From Metallyticus violacea (Eukaryota; Arthropoda; Insecta; Mantodea; Metallyticidae), in assembly GCA_030762175.1 (NCBI GenBank), contig CM060843.1:117248869-117312868 (forward strand): a stretch of DNA of 64,000 bases. Direction: 5' to 3'. Position numbers and translations under genes: made by a program. The number at the start of each line of letters is the position of its first letter. The first letter of the stretch is position 1. Below are positions 46,345 to 59,357 of the stretch, one piece after another. The notes under the pieces are model-generated. The model saw only the letters and a list, made by a program, of their open reading frames with translations. It was not told where the DNA came from and did no database searches.

Positions 46345-48419
46345 GCGTCGCCGAGCTTTGTGCGACACTTTTGCGAATAGGGGAGTTGAATGTACTTTTC
46401 TGCCAGGTGACCAGCATTTTCCATTTGGAATACTTTTTAAGTGGATGTGTAAAATAAAAATTATGTCTTCAGCCAGCGAGGATATGAAAGAACCACTACA
46501 TTAGCACTTGTACGAGTGTTAGCATAGGTTAGAGAAAAACTTCGCAAAAGAATTCATAAATATTTAGATGTTAATGAAAGATTTTCGAGCATTAAACAAA
46601 TCGATGTAAAATAAAATCTTCGTTACCTGTAATTTATTCATTTATTATCCTTAGCTACCATAGCTAAGCTACCATAGCTCTACCATAGAACATAAAATTA
46701 AAAAAAATACCTTCATTCCTTTAAATTATTACGGTTAGGCCCTGTTCCACACCAGGAGCCCTATGAAAAGCTGTCTGAATCCTTCAATAAGTGTAGCTAG
46801 ACTGTTCTTAAAAATATTTTAAGCATCATTGTTCACAGAGCTTGATTCTTAAAGATATATTATCACTATTAGAATATTATAAAAAATTTTGGCATGCAAT
46901 TCTGAACTAAATGTTTTACTTTTCAGTGGACATTTAAAAGCTAACTGCGCCGCTAATGTCTTTTACAATAAGGAAACATGTTTCATTAACACTAATCTGC
47001 TCAAAGCTTTACACCAACACAAGTAATTATAAGAGTATCTGAGATGCAGTCCTTGAAAACTCAAGTAACAAAATTCCTATATAAGGAACGACTGGGAATC
47101 CGAATGACTTTCTTTCTTTGCCTTCTGTTCATTTGTTTATTCAAGTAAAAGACTCGCGTCCATACATAATATAGACTAGTTCAATTTGTACTTGTTAAAA
47201 TCCTTTTAACATCAACTGCCTTTAACGATTTCTCATGAAAAAGAGCAATTCCTTGATTATCTTTTCTGCTATATAATAACAGCACAACATGAAACCATTC
47301 AGAAAAGCTCAATGGGAATAGGAATGGAGAGCAAGTACTTAAAGGATAAGTACCAGAGCTTCAGAAACCCCATTAAAATAGAACAGCGCGGTAGTCTAAA
47401 TAACAAAATCCCCAGAATTCTGAGGATACAACTCTGTTAATGAACTGTGAGTGGGGCTTGAGTTTTCTTCATAAAAACGGTGTATTATCTTAAGAGCATC
47501 TGTTAGAAAAGATCACATAAATAATACGATGCGAGAAGTTTTAAGTGGCTATAATAAATCTAAACATGAAATGCCAGAGAGAAAGAGATGCTTAGTTAAG
47601 CTTTTAAGAGAACACTAGAGGATGCTTTTAAATTTGGTTAGCGATTTCAAAAACGTGAAAGAGTTGCTTATGATGATAACTGTTGTAATTCTGTAGTTTT
47701 ACTGGGGTAATATTGACGTGCTCTTTTTTAATTTTGTTCTTTTATAGCGTTCATCAATTAGCTCTTTCTATTTTCTGTTCTCCTTTTTCAACTAGACAGA
47801 GTCAGAATGATAAAATCCATCTGAGTGCATTACGCTATACCTCATAAGCTTTCGTCTTTTATGTTGATTTAGAGCACCAAGAGTAAAGAAAATCTCCAAT
47901 TTATTGGCTTGTCGCATAAGATCGTTAATCTCCTTCAATCTATACTAGCTGCCTAAAGACCGTATACTCCTATCCCTGGTTGTATTAATACTCCTGCGAT
48001 GTTATGTATTCACAGTGAATGACGTAAACACAAAAATAAATGTACAGTTAGACGTAAAGTTAGAAGCTTGCAAGGTCCAAGGTTTTCAGTATAAACTTAA
48101 ACTTAAGAAATCAGCCAATCAGAACGCAAGTGCTCTGTATATAGTGGTGAAGATCAGTGGCTCTATAGACAGACGTTTTCACTTCAGTGTATCTCAGGTA
48201 GACGGAATGGCTTCGAGGATGAAAGATTAATTGCATTTTACGAAAGCTATCGTGCTTATATGGCAAGAGAAATAAATCATAAAAAAAAATTCACTTTTGA
48301 AAGGAAACGTGTGGTATTCAATCTCTACCGAATTAAATTGTGGAGGTAAGTAAAATAAATATGCTTTACTATATTATTGCAAGTGCATAACCTGTACGTA
48401 TACAATCTGTTTCGTAATA
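46345..48419. other. No gene recognised
   Basis: No feature supported. Open frames up to 72 codons have no known motif. Confidence 0.4.
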
Positions 48420-49305
48420 CAGAGAATGCCAAAAAATGTATACACACTTCAAGCAAAGAAAAAAACTGTGTTAACATAACAAAAATGAATTCGCTTAAGC
48501 AGAAAATGATGAACACTAATCTCTTAGACGTTTACACTTACCACAGTTGCTCAAAATGTCCATCATCGGCGTCGATACACTTCAGAGTACGTTGAACTAC
48601 TGATTGAGCAACGTTTGCGAAATTGTCCCCAGCGATTGCAGCACATGCCGTTTCAATTTCTTCCCGAAGGGCTGCCAGTGTAGCTGGTTTTCTACATCCT
48701 CAAGAGTTCCCCATAGGTAAAAGTCCAACGGAGTTATTTTCGGAGAACGCAGTGGAAACTTAGTCGGCCTCTTCGTCCTATCCAGTGCATTGGATAGTGC
48801 CTAGGGTTTGTTCCTGTGCAAGGTTCTCCCAGATTTGCTCTTGTGAACATCGTATACGGTACCATGAGTCTCAAATTTGTCTCTAATGCCTGCAATTGTT
48901 ACTCACGTTGGCGGTTATGTTTTGTACACACGTCAACCATTGCCTTTGAACTTAAATAACATTCTCGGTTTTCCATTAACACTTCAAAGTTTCTTTGCGC
49001 TATTCAAGCAATAATCTTGGCTCCATTTTTGTGGAGACAAGATTATCGCTAGCATAACAAAATCTCGTTACAGAACATCATACGATAACCTTGGCTTCTT
49101 TTGTTCATTGTTGACTTACGATAATCTTGGCTTCATTTGTTCATTGTTGATTTAACTGTCATAACGCAACGCTATCATAATGTATGTGAGTCACATCTGT
49201 TTACAGAACATCACACTATACATTACTTTTGTTTTTCGGTCCAACTTTGTAATTTATTAAATAGATATCTACTGTGAAAGTGTGTATACATTTTGGCACC
49301 CTCTG
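48420..49305 (-). mobile_element. Internally deleted Tc1/mariner-superfamily element (HTH/DDE_3 type) with both ends
   Basis: Terminal inverted repeats at 48420-48450 and 49270-49305 share AGAG..TGCCAAAA and TGTATACACACTT (right end read inward). TA flanks both ends (48418-48419 and 49306-49307). The 0.89-kb length is short of an autonomous element. The transposase frame has its start and end but lacks the middle. Near the N-terminal end a 36-bp direct duplication (about 49088-49160, ACGATAA.CTTGGCTTC.TTTGTTCATTGTTGA) is seen. Confidence 0.92.
48538..49026 (-). pseudogene. Deleted HTH/DDE_3-type transposase
   Basis: The N-terminal part reads, across frameshifts, VQRQWLTCV..IRDKFETHGTVYDVHKSKSGRT (positions about 48950-48825), the helix-turn-helix pattern of this insect transposase group (often annotated DUF4817). 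It jumps directly to WIGRRGR, then FPLRSPKITPLDFYLWGTLEDV, corresponding to the third catalytic block WPPRSPDLTPLDFFLWG, and then RKPATLAALREEIETACAAIAGDNFANVAQSVVQRTLKCIDADDGHFEQLW and a stop at 48538-48540. The first and second catalytic motifs are absent because of the internal deletion. At least two frameshifts and several stops exist. Confidence 0.88.
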
Positions 49306-49307
49306 TA

Positions 49308-50443
49308 TACTTTTATTAAAACTTTTATTAGTAAATAGTTTAATAAACATAGTTTTTATTTTTGCAACAATTACAAATGTCGTGTAATTATCAAATACTT
49401 AAAAGTTATAATTACTTTTCATTTTGTAAGAGAATTCTGCATTTTGTTACGGTTGAAATCTGCCAATATAGAATAAAGTACTAAGAGAAGGTAGTGCAAA
49501 GAAAAAAAACAAAAACATATAAAATGTCAGGAGTGACTCAAAAACTACAATAAAAGGACCATGGCCATTGTTCAATTTAGTAACATTTCTCAATGACTAT
49601 AACAAGCCGAGGCAAGCATTCAATTTTGAATCTTCTCATGAGACTGCAGAAAACGAGGAAGGAAGTCATAACCTGGAAGACGAGAACAGCAATTTTGACA
49701 GGTATGTGCTATTTAATTTAAAATAGTTTTATAACTCACATAAACATATTACAGTCAACTTATTCAGAAAATACACCTATTTCACATGTATTATGAACCT
49801 CGAAAAATCTCAACTTTATTTTATAATTAAGCAACTCCAAAACAAATGTCCTATGTCCTAGATAAACATGCTTATCTAATAGCTTCTGGTTTAGGGATGA
49901 TTAAAGCGACCTAACTTTTTAGAAACATTTTCCGAAGTATAAAGGTCGCTTCACCATAAGGTTCATGTTCTGTTCATGTTCTACGTAATGGATATTAATG
50001 GAGGGGCTCTGGGCTGATGAAGCGTCGCAATATCTTATCTGACATTCTTCCGGTTGCTGTCGACGGAAACTCGATGTCCGATACGTCAAGCTGGACCTTG
50101 ATTTAAGGTCTTTGTCAACGAGGTTAGATAGGGGCGTGGCCGGAGATCTAGATCACCCTCCGTAGCATCCTGGTTGGACCATTCCTGCATCCGACAGGAT
50201 CCTGTGCGGGTGGAACAAATTCAAGAGCTCCGCAGGGGTTACTTAGTTAATACAGAAGGAGCATTCAGCAGTGTATCATTTCACATCATAAGAGATCCTG
50301 ACAGCTTATTTATTTCTCAACAGCAGATTCGTTGTTCTGGTAACTGAGGTAAAAGTTACTACACTTTTGTGTTTAATTATATCGTATTGTAACTTAATAC
50401 TCCTAAGGTATATTAAAGCAGGAAATTCATTCATTTTCCAACA
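49308..50443. other. No gene recognised
   Basis: The stretch 49960-50240 is less AT-rich and non-repetitive, but no coding frame or RNA is recognised. Confidence 0.4.
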
Positions 50444-50444
50444 T

Positions 50445-50480
<36 letters not shown>

Positions 50481-50713
50481 CACTACTACCACTACTACCA
50501 CTACTACTACTACTACTACTACAACAGCTGCTATTTCTACAACATCTATTATTACCACTCCCACTATTACAACAACCATTACTACTACAACAACAATTAT
50601 TACATCTACTACAACAACTACTACTACTAATACTGCTGCTGCTGCTGCTCCTCCTCCTCCTCCTACTACTACTACTTCTACTACTTCTACTACTTCTACT
50701 ACTTCTACTACTT

Positions 50714-50747
<34 letters not shown>

Positions 50748-50752
50748 TACTT

Positions 50753-50792
<40 letters not shown>

Positions 50793-50846
50793 TACTACTT
50801 CTACTACTACTACTACTTCTACTACTTCTACTACTTCTACTACTTC

Positions 50847-50928
<82 letters not shown>

Positions 50929-50970
50929 TACTACTACTACTTCTACTACTTCTACTACTTCTACTACTTC

Positions 50971-51028
<58 letters not shown>

Positions 51029-51042
51029 TACTTCTACTACTA

Positions 51043-51085
<43 letters not shown>

Positions 51086-51432
51086 AACAGCTGCTATTTC
51101 TACATCTATTATTACCACTCCCACTATTACAACAACCATTACTACTACAACAACAATTATTACATCTACTACAACAACTACTACTACTACTAATACTGCT
51201 GCTGCTGCTGCTGCTCCTCCTCCTCCTCCTACTACTACTACTACTACTTCTACTACTTCTACTACTACTACTACTACAACAGCTGCTATTTCTACAACAT
51301 CTATTATTACCACTCCCACTATTACAACAACCATTACTACTACAACAACAATTATTACATCTACTACAACAACTACTACTACTAATACTGCTGCTGCTGC
51401 TGCTGCTCCTCCTCCTCCTCCTCCTCCTCCTC

Positions 51433-51502
<70 letters not shown>

Positions 51503-51510
51503 CGCTGCTG
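50444..51510. repeat. Compound ACT/TTC/CTG/CTC microsatellite with triplicated cassette
   Basis: About 1.07 kb almost entirely of trinucleotide repeats: (ACT)n with TTC interruptions, plus (CTG)n and (CTC)n blocks. A 145-150-bp cassette beginning ACAACAGCTGCTATTTCTAC and ending in CTG/CTC blocks occurs three times (about 50521-50664, 51084-51231, 51276-51434), with small indels. The long poly-Val/poly-Ser minus-strand frame is an artefact. Confidence 0.95.
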
Positions 51511-51559
51511 CTATTACTACTACTGTTGGTTAAAGAATGTACATGTGGAAATAAAATAA

Positions 51560-51911
51560 ATAAAGACGATCAAAAGAAAAAAAGAAAAGAAAACACGATG
51601 AAAACATGGTAAGAGAATGGGAATCAGAAACTGGGACGGCTCAATGGACAAAGGGATTAATACCTGAAATAAAACCACGGGTTAAAAGGAAACATGGACA
51701 AATTGGATACTATGTGACTCAATTCCTATCAGGCCATGGTCGGTTTAAAACGTATTCATACAAAATAAAAACAGTAAACAATGAAAATTTTGTATACTGC
51801 GGCGAAAGGGACATTCCTGAACATAACATACTTAAATGCAACAGGTGGAGAGAAATTAGACAAAAAAGTGCCGGAGAAATTGGTAAAGAAATAACAGTGG
51901 AAAATATATGA
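51560..51911 (+). pseudogene. Non-LTR retrotransposon ORF2, C-terminal fragment (R1/LOA-like)
   Basis: The frame ends at TGA 51909-51911 and reads MVREWESETGTAQWTKGLIPEI...GYYVTQFLSGHGRFKTYSYKI...NFVYCGERDIPEHNILKCNRWREIR. The pattern W..G..WT..LIP, TQ.L.GHG.F, and C...D..EH....C..W is the conserved C-terminal region following the reverse transcriptase in R1/jockey-like elements, ending in a CCHC-type zinc knuckle. The second half of the first CxxC has lost one Cys (VYC). Upstream the sequence is cut by a trinucleotide microsatellite, so the copy is 5'-truncated. Confidence 0.82.
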
Positions 51912-52181
51912 AGAAATGCTACAAAATAAAAATAAGTGGATAACTACGGAGTAGATTATGACCACCATCATCGAAACAAAAGAAAAAGACGAGAAAGGTA
52001 CATAAACACGGTTGCTGCTTTGCGAAGCAATATTTAGAAATGATTCCTAGTGCTGCAAGGTCCTACACTGCCAGCTTACTGGCGCGCATAAAGCGTTTAC
52101 CCTCCAATGTAAAACACTACTACTATTATTGTTATTATTACTTTTACTAGTACTAATGCCATTTCCTCGGTCACTATCACC
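51912..52181 (+). other. Probable 3' flank of the non-LTR element
   Basis: A-rich sequence downstream of the ORF2 remnant, with no clear poly-A end. Assignment as 3' UTR is inference. Confidence 0.3.
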
Positions 52182-52183
52182 AC

Positions 52184-52228
<45 letters not shown>
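52182..52228 (+). repeat. (ATT)n microsatellite
   Basis: About 15 ATT units. A poly-Leu frame crosses it and is an artefact. Confidence 0.95.
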
Positions 52229-52237
<9 letters not shown>

Positions 52238-53872
52238 TTCTACTACTTTTTCCAACACTATATTATTTTTACTATTGCTGCTGCTGTTACCATTACTATC
52301 TGCTGCTATACAATTACTTTTCCACCTATTAAATTGCGGTCTTCCAGCAGCAGGTTTTATTTTTAGCTACTTCAAATTAAACATTCCACTATAATTAAAA
52401 CGAGATTTTTTTTCAAATATTGCTATGGATTTGTGACGTATGATTTGCTAATAAACTCCGTCTGTATGTCCGTCCACTCTGGGCTGAGAGCATGTCGAAG
52501 CTGATATTTCCCAAAGAAATCTAGGCACATAGTAGCTCTTCCAAAAGTTATTTCCCCATCATGTCTATCATAGCTCCTTTATAGTCTATATTTATTCGCT
52601 GCAGGTAGTTATCTGTAGAATTGCAGTACTTATAAATTTATTTTTTCGGAAAAGTAGTAAATAATGAATACATTATTTTATAGATAAATTCACTAAAACA
52701 ATTTCGCTCTTCTAATATTTAAACGTATTATAAATGAACAGATACTACAGGGTACATTAATACTGACATGAGGCTGTGAACGTAAATTAAAACTAAATAT
52801 TAAAAATATTAATTTCTTTCTTATTCTTTCCATTACTAGTAACATACTTAGTAGAACATACTTAATTTCCAATTAACCTTTGAAAGACTATTGATACTGT
52901 AACCGAATTGTAGCATGGTCTTGACTGTCTGAATATTGGAAATTAGAGCAAGAATGAAATCTTCATCATCCCCGAGAAAGCTTCATGTATTTACCTTCTT
53001 CTTCTCCGAAAGGAGTGGTCCAGTTCTATCACACCAGTTTTACTCCCGTTCATCCATGTGATTGTTTGAAAACCATATGAAAATTTGAACGTGAATGTCC
53101 TGACCACGAATGCCTCAAATGCAGGTTGAGTTTGGTAATGTTGAAGCGCAATCATCAATAGGAATGAATGAATGAATAGGAAATATTCATTCCTGACTCG
53201 GTAGGAGGTAACTCCTAGCTTTACAGAAGAATTATGAGTCAATTTCTGTTTACCTCGCTCTATGAGACATGGCGTGTTCCCTTTATGGAATTATAAACGT
53301 TTTCACAATTAAAAGTTTACCTTTAATTGTAAATATATTTCCTTATTATTATTTTTCATACTCGGTGCTACCTTGATATACAGTGAGTTCGTAAAGTCTT
53401 GGTTGGTTTTAGGCTCCTACAATATTCAAACGAAACAAAATAAAGCAATTGTAATAACAGTGCATTGACGAGCATGTCAAAAGGTTTTGAAAGCGTGGGA
53501 AGCGTTTTACAGATAGTTACCAGATGTTGACAAATTCTCTCTCGGTCAGGATGTGAACAGTTCAAATAATTATATTGCGTCCTTTGAAACGTTAATCAGT
53601 AATGCACGTTTGTCTGAATATCATCGTGTGTTCAATGAAGCTCCAATAAATATAAATAACGTAAGGGGGTAAATAAATAGCTAATCAACTGGCATAGAAA
53701 AGTGATAATGGTTCTAATAAGCTCTCTTAAAAAACGGCATTTGTCATCGTAATTTTGTGTAAATTTATACATTCTCTGTCTCTTCTTATTAATACCACGT
53801 AGTTGTAATTCATGTAATGTAATTAATATTTACGTTTCAGAGGAATGTACTAACATTTTAAACTTCTGTCTT
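52229..53872. other. No gene recognised
   Basis: No feature supported. Confidence 0.4.
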
Positions 53873-53874
53873 AT

Positions 53875-53906
<32 letters not shown>

Positions 53907-53929
53907 GAGGGAGGGAGGGAGGGAGGGAG
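53873..53929 (+). repeat. Compound (GT)n-(GA)n-(GGGA)n microsatellite
   Basis: Three adjacent purine-rich or alternating blocks in a row. Confidence 0.95.
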
Positions 53930-54684
53930 CATAAAGAGAAAACATAGTTCCACCTTGGAATGCCTATGGACTATCTGTATTATTATATTCGGCTGTAATA
54001 TATCGAATGTAGCCAGGCCATTCCACCTCCTCAGAAATATTACACCAGCAAAGGACTGAAGATCGATGAGTCGCTAGGAAGAGGGACTAATTTATACTGC
54101 AGAGAGCTACCGCGGGGCGTTATCTGCGAGCAAATGCAATTTATCGCATGGATGACAACATCGTCCTATCGACTGACTATGGAATAATTTGTCCATGTAG
54201 TCAATTGATTTTTTCTTCTTTTTCCCCCCTTTTAATACTTTTGCTACACGCTTACTATTTTAACAAAATACCAATATGCAATACATGCTCTCGGCTGCAT
54301 CAACTGTTCTACATATAAACACTTGTTATTTTTCACCAGCAGTTTGCTACACTGGAAGCTTGCGACCAAATTCTATTGAGTATAACTCTAGAGGATGCAT
54401 TTTAAGGGAATGTATTGTATTTCAGATTATATACTGCATTTAGAAATATATAAAAATAAACGTTTATATTAATTTTTTTTAAATTTGTAGTATCTTTAAT
54501 AAGGTGAGGGCATTATTAATAATTATTATGTATTGAAATATGTGTAATTAAAATATTTTGTGGAAAAAATTGAAAATAATGCAATAAAAGAAGGGACATT
54601 TTCACGTACCCTTCTCTCAAAAACTATAGTTAATACACCATTAAATGTTTGTGAATGTTTTTAAGATTCTTATTAAGGAATAAG

Positions 54685-54686
<2 letters not shown>

Positions 54687-54725
<39 letters not shown>
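54687..54725 (+). repeat. (ATT)n microsatellite
   Basis: About 13 ATT units. Confidence 0.95.
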
Positions 54726-54727
<2 letters not shown>

Positions 54728-54949
54728 TGTATGTAGCTGTTAATATTTCATACTATATAATATTAAGATCTATCTAATTCATTTACCATACCTTTTGCGG
54801 GATATATTAATGAACTAGAAGCACTTAATTGGATTTTGTAAAGAATAGAAAGGAAAAGAAACCAGACTATCTGTTCTATTTAAGCTCATTATGCCGTCTT
54901 GATTGGCCTATTTCCATTTTAACGATTCTAAAGCTCATACCGCTAAATC

Positions 54950-55360
54950 TTCCTTGAAAGAATATCGTTCTAAATGCCCCTTGAATGTATTAGGCAAGTT
55001 ACTGATACTGAACAGTCAGAAGAATGAGCTGGATCGGAGTGGTGGTCTTGCTACAGCACGAACAGAATGGCTCTCGAAAAGCAAGATCGACTATTACCGC
55101 CTTGAAACGGATGCAAGAGATTGCGGCTATGGCAAAATGCATTCGAGGCTATAAAAGACGCCTGTGCTCGTTTATTCAAATCGCCTTTAACTCTGCCACA
55201 TGGGGAGGTATTCTTCAGTACCTAAGTGATAGGCGAATAGCCCCTTATCTCTACAATGCGCTAATTAGTTACTTAGAAGATCTGGCTCGGTTATTATCTT
55301 TGTTGCTGTATTCATTGACCTTAAAACATCGCGAAGATGGATTAGCTCATGTTTAATATG
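54950..55360 (+). pseudogene. Non-LTR reverse transcriptase fragment (R1/LOA-like), frameshifted
   Basis: The first frame gives CPLNVLGKLLILNSQKNELDRSGGL, the reverse-transcriptase block (R)PICLLNTLGKLLERLILNRL. A frameshift near 55040-55060 moves to the frame EQNGSRKARSTITALKRMQEIAA (normally QFGFRKGRSTIDAL) and then FIQIAFNSATWGGILQYLSDRRIAPYLYNALISYLEDLARLL (normally VTLDVRNAFNSARW..IL..L....IP.YL...I.SYL.DR). The first catalytic Asp position has been substituted (FIQIAFNSA in place of LDIRNAFNSA) and the FADD catalytic block is beyond the fragment. This is part of the palm and fingers only, both ends lost. Confidence 0.85.
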
Positions 55361-56266
55361 TTCTGGTTCTGCGATGATTTTAACTCTGTGTACTGAAATG
55401 GTGATCACGGTTCTTTTTTGTGCAGGATGGAGATTCGCTCTAGCGTTGAGACATCTTTCCTTATGTGTGTGTTTTCTATAAACTTGATGATCATTTCCTC
55501 CGAACTAAGAGATCTAGAAATTAAAGTGTGTAATTACTTTCTGTTTCCATAGTGACTTTGATATTTTCATGGAGACTATTTAGGCGTTGTAAGTTTGTGG
55601 TGTCCACTATCTCAACTAGAGTGAAGGTTCATATTCAGCAGTGTTTGAAGCCTTCTCCTCAAACTATTGCATGAAGAAATTTGCTACCACAGGGCTTAAT
55701 GGACTTCCCATTGCTACTCTTACTTCCTGTTAATGGAAATGTGTTCTCCATTTAAAGTAGTTGGAGGTTAGAACAGAGAACCAGACAGAAACGGACCATT
55801 ACTGTCGCCTTTAAGCAGTCATTTGTTGTTCATCGTCCATTGATGATATCAACCGCAGCAGCTGGTGAAAGCTGTGGTAGCATATTAAACTATGGACCAC
55901 TGCAAAATAGCCCAGGAGATTTTAACGTTTTAATTATAACACCGGCCATGAAAGTCTAAGAAGTATTAATTCCACAGCTCTTTACAGCAGGATCTCCGAA
56001 TCTTGCACATTTAGTCTTCTTTTTCTTTGGTTACCGACGAAATGTAATGTTTACCGCTATTTACCAGCAAAGAGAGAGACAGAAATAGTGCAGCAATGTC
56101 CGCATTGTGTTTGGAGTACGAGAATGTGTTGGACATCTTAAACTATTTCCTTACATTCTACTGATAGCCCTACAGCGCCTAAAATTGACCACCCATCCTA
56201 CTGCGCAGTATGTACCTGTGCATAAAATAATTCCTCACTAATATGTTATAATAGTAAGCTCAAAAA
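55361..56266. other. No gene recognised
   Basis: No feature supported. Confidence 0.4.
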
Positions 56267-56557
56267 TCGGTCCTGGTAACCGTACTTGCCTTCTAAACCC
56301 AAGGTCGCGGGTTCAAACCCGGCCACGATTGATGGATTTTTTCTGGCGTAAAAATCCTAAGTATGGGCTTCTTCGGAAGGGAAGTAAAGCCGTGGGTTCC
56401 GTCTTGTACATTTACGGCACGAAAAAGAACATCAAGCCGGAAAGAAGAGGCCTCTGAGAAAAATTTGTCGGCTGTTTCACGCCCTGAATTAAATGGGACG
56501 CTGATGACCTGAGATGTTAAAGAGCGTCCGTAAATAAACCAAATAAAAAAAAAAAAA
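56267..56557 (+). mobile_element. SINE-A copy, near full length
   Basis: Head begins CGGTCCTGGTAACC (a small deletion removes box A's GGTGTAGTGG), box B GGGTTCAAACCC is intact, and the body and A-rich tail are complete. Imperfect flanking repeats TCAAAAATCG and TCAAAATCG are probably the target duplication. Confidence 0.92.
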
Positions 56558-59087
56558 GAGATCAAAATCGTTTACAAGTGAATTTTTATGTCTGTTAAAG
56601 CATTTAAATGCAAACTTTATATCACATTTATTTAGTTATCTTGAAATATTTATCTCATTTAACTGCAAAGATATGTTAACTCTTGGGCAGGAAATTTATA
56701 AATATCAAAATTCAATAAAACCTTGCATTTTAAAATAAATAACAATATAAAATCTTGCCAGTCATATCATGGCTTAACAATTTGCCTTACAATTATATCT
56801 TTGCTAATAAACAATTACCTGGGTCATTAAGTATACACAATGAAAAATATGCAGCAATAAATTATAATAATTATAAGGCCTGAAAGGCACCCAACCCTTG
56901 GAGGTTCCTTGTTTGTCTTAAGAGGAGTGTCTGGTCAACTTAGTACATTGCACAACCAGCAATCCCTAATGCTGTTATTATGCAACCAACAGGCAACAAT
57001 TTGAGACTCGGGCTATGCATATAAAATACTACAAGGAATGGAGGGATAGAAATAAAAAGACAATACTGGAAAACAGTATATAGTACAATTCTAATTGATG
57101 AAATCATTTACATTTTACATAAATGTTTAATAATGTAATATAGTTATTTTTTAAAAAATTAGAAATATATTTTATTGCATTGCCTTTATTAAACTTCATT
57201 TGACAAAACACAAACCACTTTTTGAAAATTATGCTCCTTAAAAACAAATTTCTACATTCTGCCTATAAAATATTTAATGATCATGCAGCATAAAGATGGT
57301 TGTTTTATGCTATATAATTCAAAAATTATATTTTTAATATATGTACTATTAAGGACATGATTGCGTATATTATTAAATTATACTCTCTAGAAATTGCAGA
57401 ATATTACAAAGGAGAATTTCACCTTACTATAAACTATTCTCTCCTGATATTATGTATGTATATAGTTACAGGGGATAAATTCATATATCGATATTAGTCA
57501 TTCGTTTTCTATTTTTGTAATTTGAGTATGCAATGAATCATGAAGCCTTCGTATTTCTTAATTTTATGTAATTTAGTTATATTTTCAGCTATTTAGTAAC
57601 ATTTTGTTTCTACGAAAATCATATAGAAACTTTTTCTACCAATATGTTGTAAAATTTACGACCAATTTTTAACACGTGCTACCGCAGTTGTTCTTGCCCA
57701 GTATCAGGAAAGTGTAGGGTGAGGGGTGGTTTGTACGTCTGTGACATCCGCCACACTAAAGCCGTGCTTTCGGCGATAGTGTCAGAGCATAGGATTCTAA
57801 TTAATGACTTTCTAGAATACAAGACAAAAAGTAAAGACTGCGGCAGCAGGAATTTCTGCTGCTCTTCTAGAGACTGGCAGTCGAAAAATGTGAGTTCGAG
57901 AAGTGTTTTCTATTGAAATAAAAGCCTTTTATTCTATACCAAGTGTATAAAAATGATTTAGGGGGAAAAAGACTAGGCAGAAAAGCTAAATTGGCATAGA
58001 CTTGCTCCTTAATGAGCATCTTAAAAGCACAGACAAAAGTTCAAGATGTAATGCGTATGTTTTCTGAGAAAAGGGCACATAAACATTTTCTTTGGCTAAT
58101 ATTTTAATAAGCTCTCAGATATCAATAAATTTATCATATAATTATATCTACACGGGATAAATTTTGAAGTAAATCCATTCAGTACTTTTGTAAATATTTC
58201 AAAATGCAATATTTGTAAAAATGTGGATATATTCATGAGTCTTGCTCCATTAAGGTAACAAAGTATTTTATGCAAATCTAAAAATATTTAAAATTCCGAA
58301 AACATACTTGTACAAATTTAAGTGGCATATTTTAAAAACCATTTACTTTTGATTTCATGAATTCAATGTTATATATTCTACATGTTTTGGTATAAATGTT
58401 GCGAGAAAGTACATATTTCTTGGTGTTCTAAAATGATGTTGAATACCCCTCAAAACACTTAGTAAGGGTAATTCTCAATTGTTTGAGTACTCTATTAAAA
58501 GTTGCAAATGTTCTTGCACCCCCTCCCCACAGGACATGGATATGTGAGTTTATATAAATGTCTAATTGTAATGACACATGTATGTTGGGTAAGATAATTT
58601 TGTAAGAAAGCTTTGTACGTATAACGAAGGCATACTTGCAAGATACACCTGTCTTGCCTCACGAATAATGTACCCTATTCTAATAATTCAAAGTAATGAA
58701 AACTTTTGAATAACAAAACACATAAAACCTTTTACATTCAAATTTCTCATTATCAATTTATCAATTATTCTCCTGGGGCTGCCATTTACAAAGGAAAAAA
58801 TGAACACTGGTACCAACTGCCCAGAACATAAGAGGGATTGTGTTCCCTAATCGCGAGGCCCGTTAGATATTCCAGAAGGATCCATTAGGAAGGCAATGAG
58901 CTTACCGACCCCCTCAGTCATACATTCGCTAATAATAATAGTTCATATTGTAAATTTTGAGAGCACGCCAAAAGATGAGCGGGAGCTCACCTATGAGAAA
59001 AGAGGATTTTGAGAGCTCAGTTCCATGGGTTTGGATATGAATCCCCGTGTGAGCTACGAAAGCGACGCCACCATGGTTTAAAATTAA
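56558..59087. other. No gene recognised
   Basis: Very AT-rich to about 58800. From about 58840 the sequence is less AT-rich and could be the U3 part of the LTR-like element described next. Confidence 0.4.
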
Positions 59088-59324
59088 TATAAAAGGGAGG
59101 CATCTGCCGCAGTTTTCAATCCTCCCTCACAGTGGGGCATTCGGAGTTGGCAATTCAGTTCTCATTCGCTAGCTCGTCTGCACATACTCGGTGATGCGAT
59201 CATATTCGGCAGTTCTTAACTTGGTTCTTTTTTTTCTTACTGTTTTATTATATTATATTATTTTACTCTAGCTACTAGGAAAATCTGTAAAATAATGTTT
59301 TAAAATATTAATATTATTGAATTG

Positions 59325-59327
<3 letters not shown>

Positions 59328-59356
<29 letters not shown>
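59328..59356 (+). repeat. (AAT)n microsatellite
   Basis: About nine AAT units. Confidence 0.92.

Positions 59357-59357
<1 letters not shown>

Noticed and set aside
46133..46504. 123-codon frame with 20-residue repeats
   Set aside because: Follows from the 60-bp minisatellite units; the reverse strand is also open over the same units, which argues against coding.
50840..51334. 164-codon minus-strand frame, almost all Val, Ile, Ser
   Set aside because: It is a translation of the ACT/TTC trinucleotide repeat and has no non-repeat sequence.
52129..52332. 67-codon poly-Leu frame
   Set aside because: Created by the (ATT)n microsatellite.
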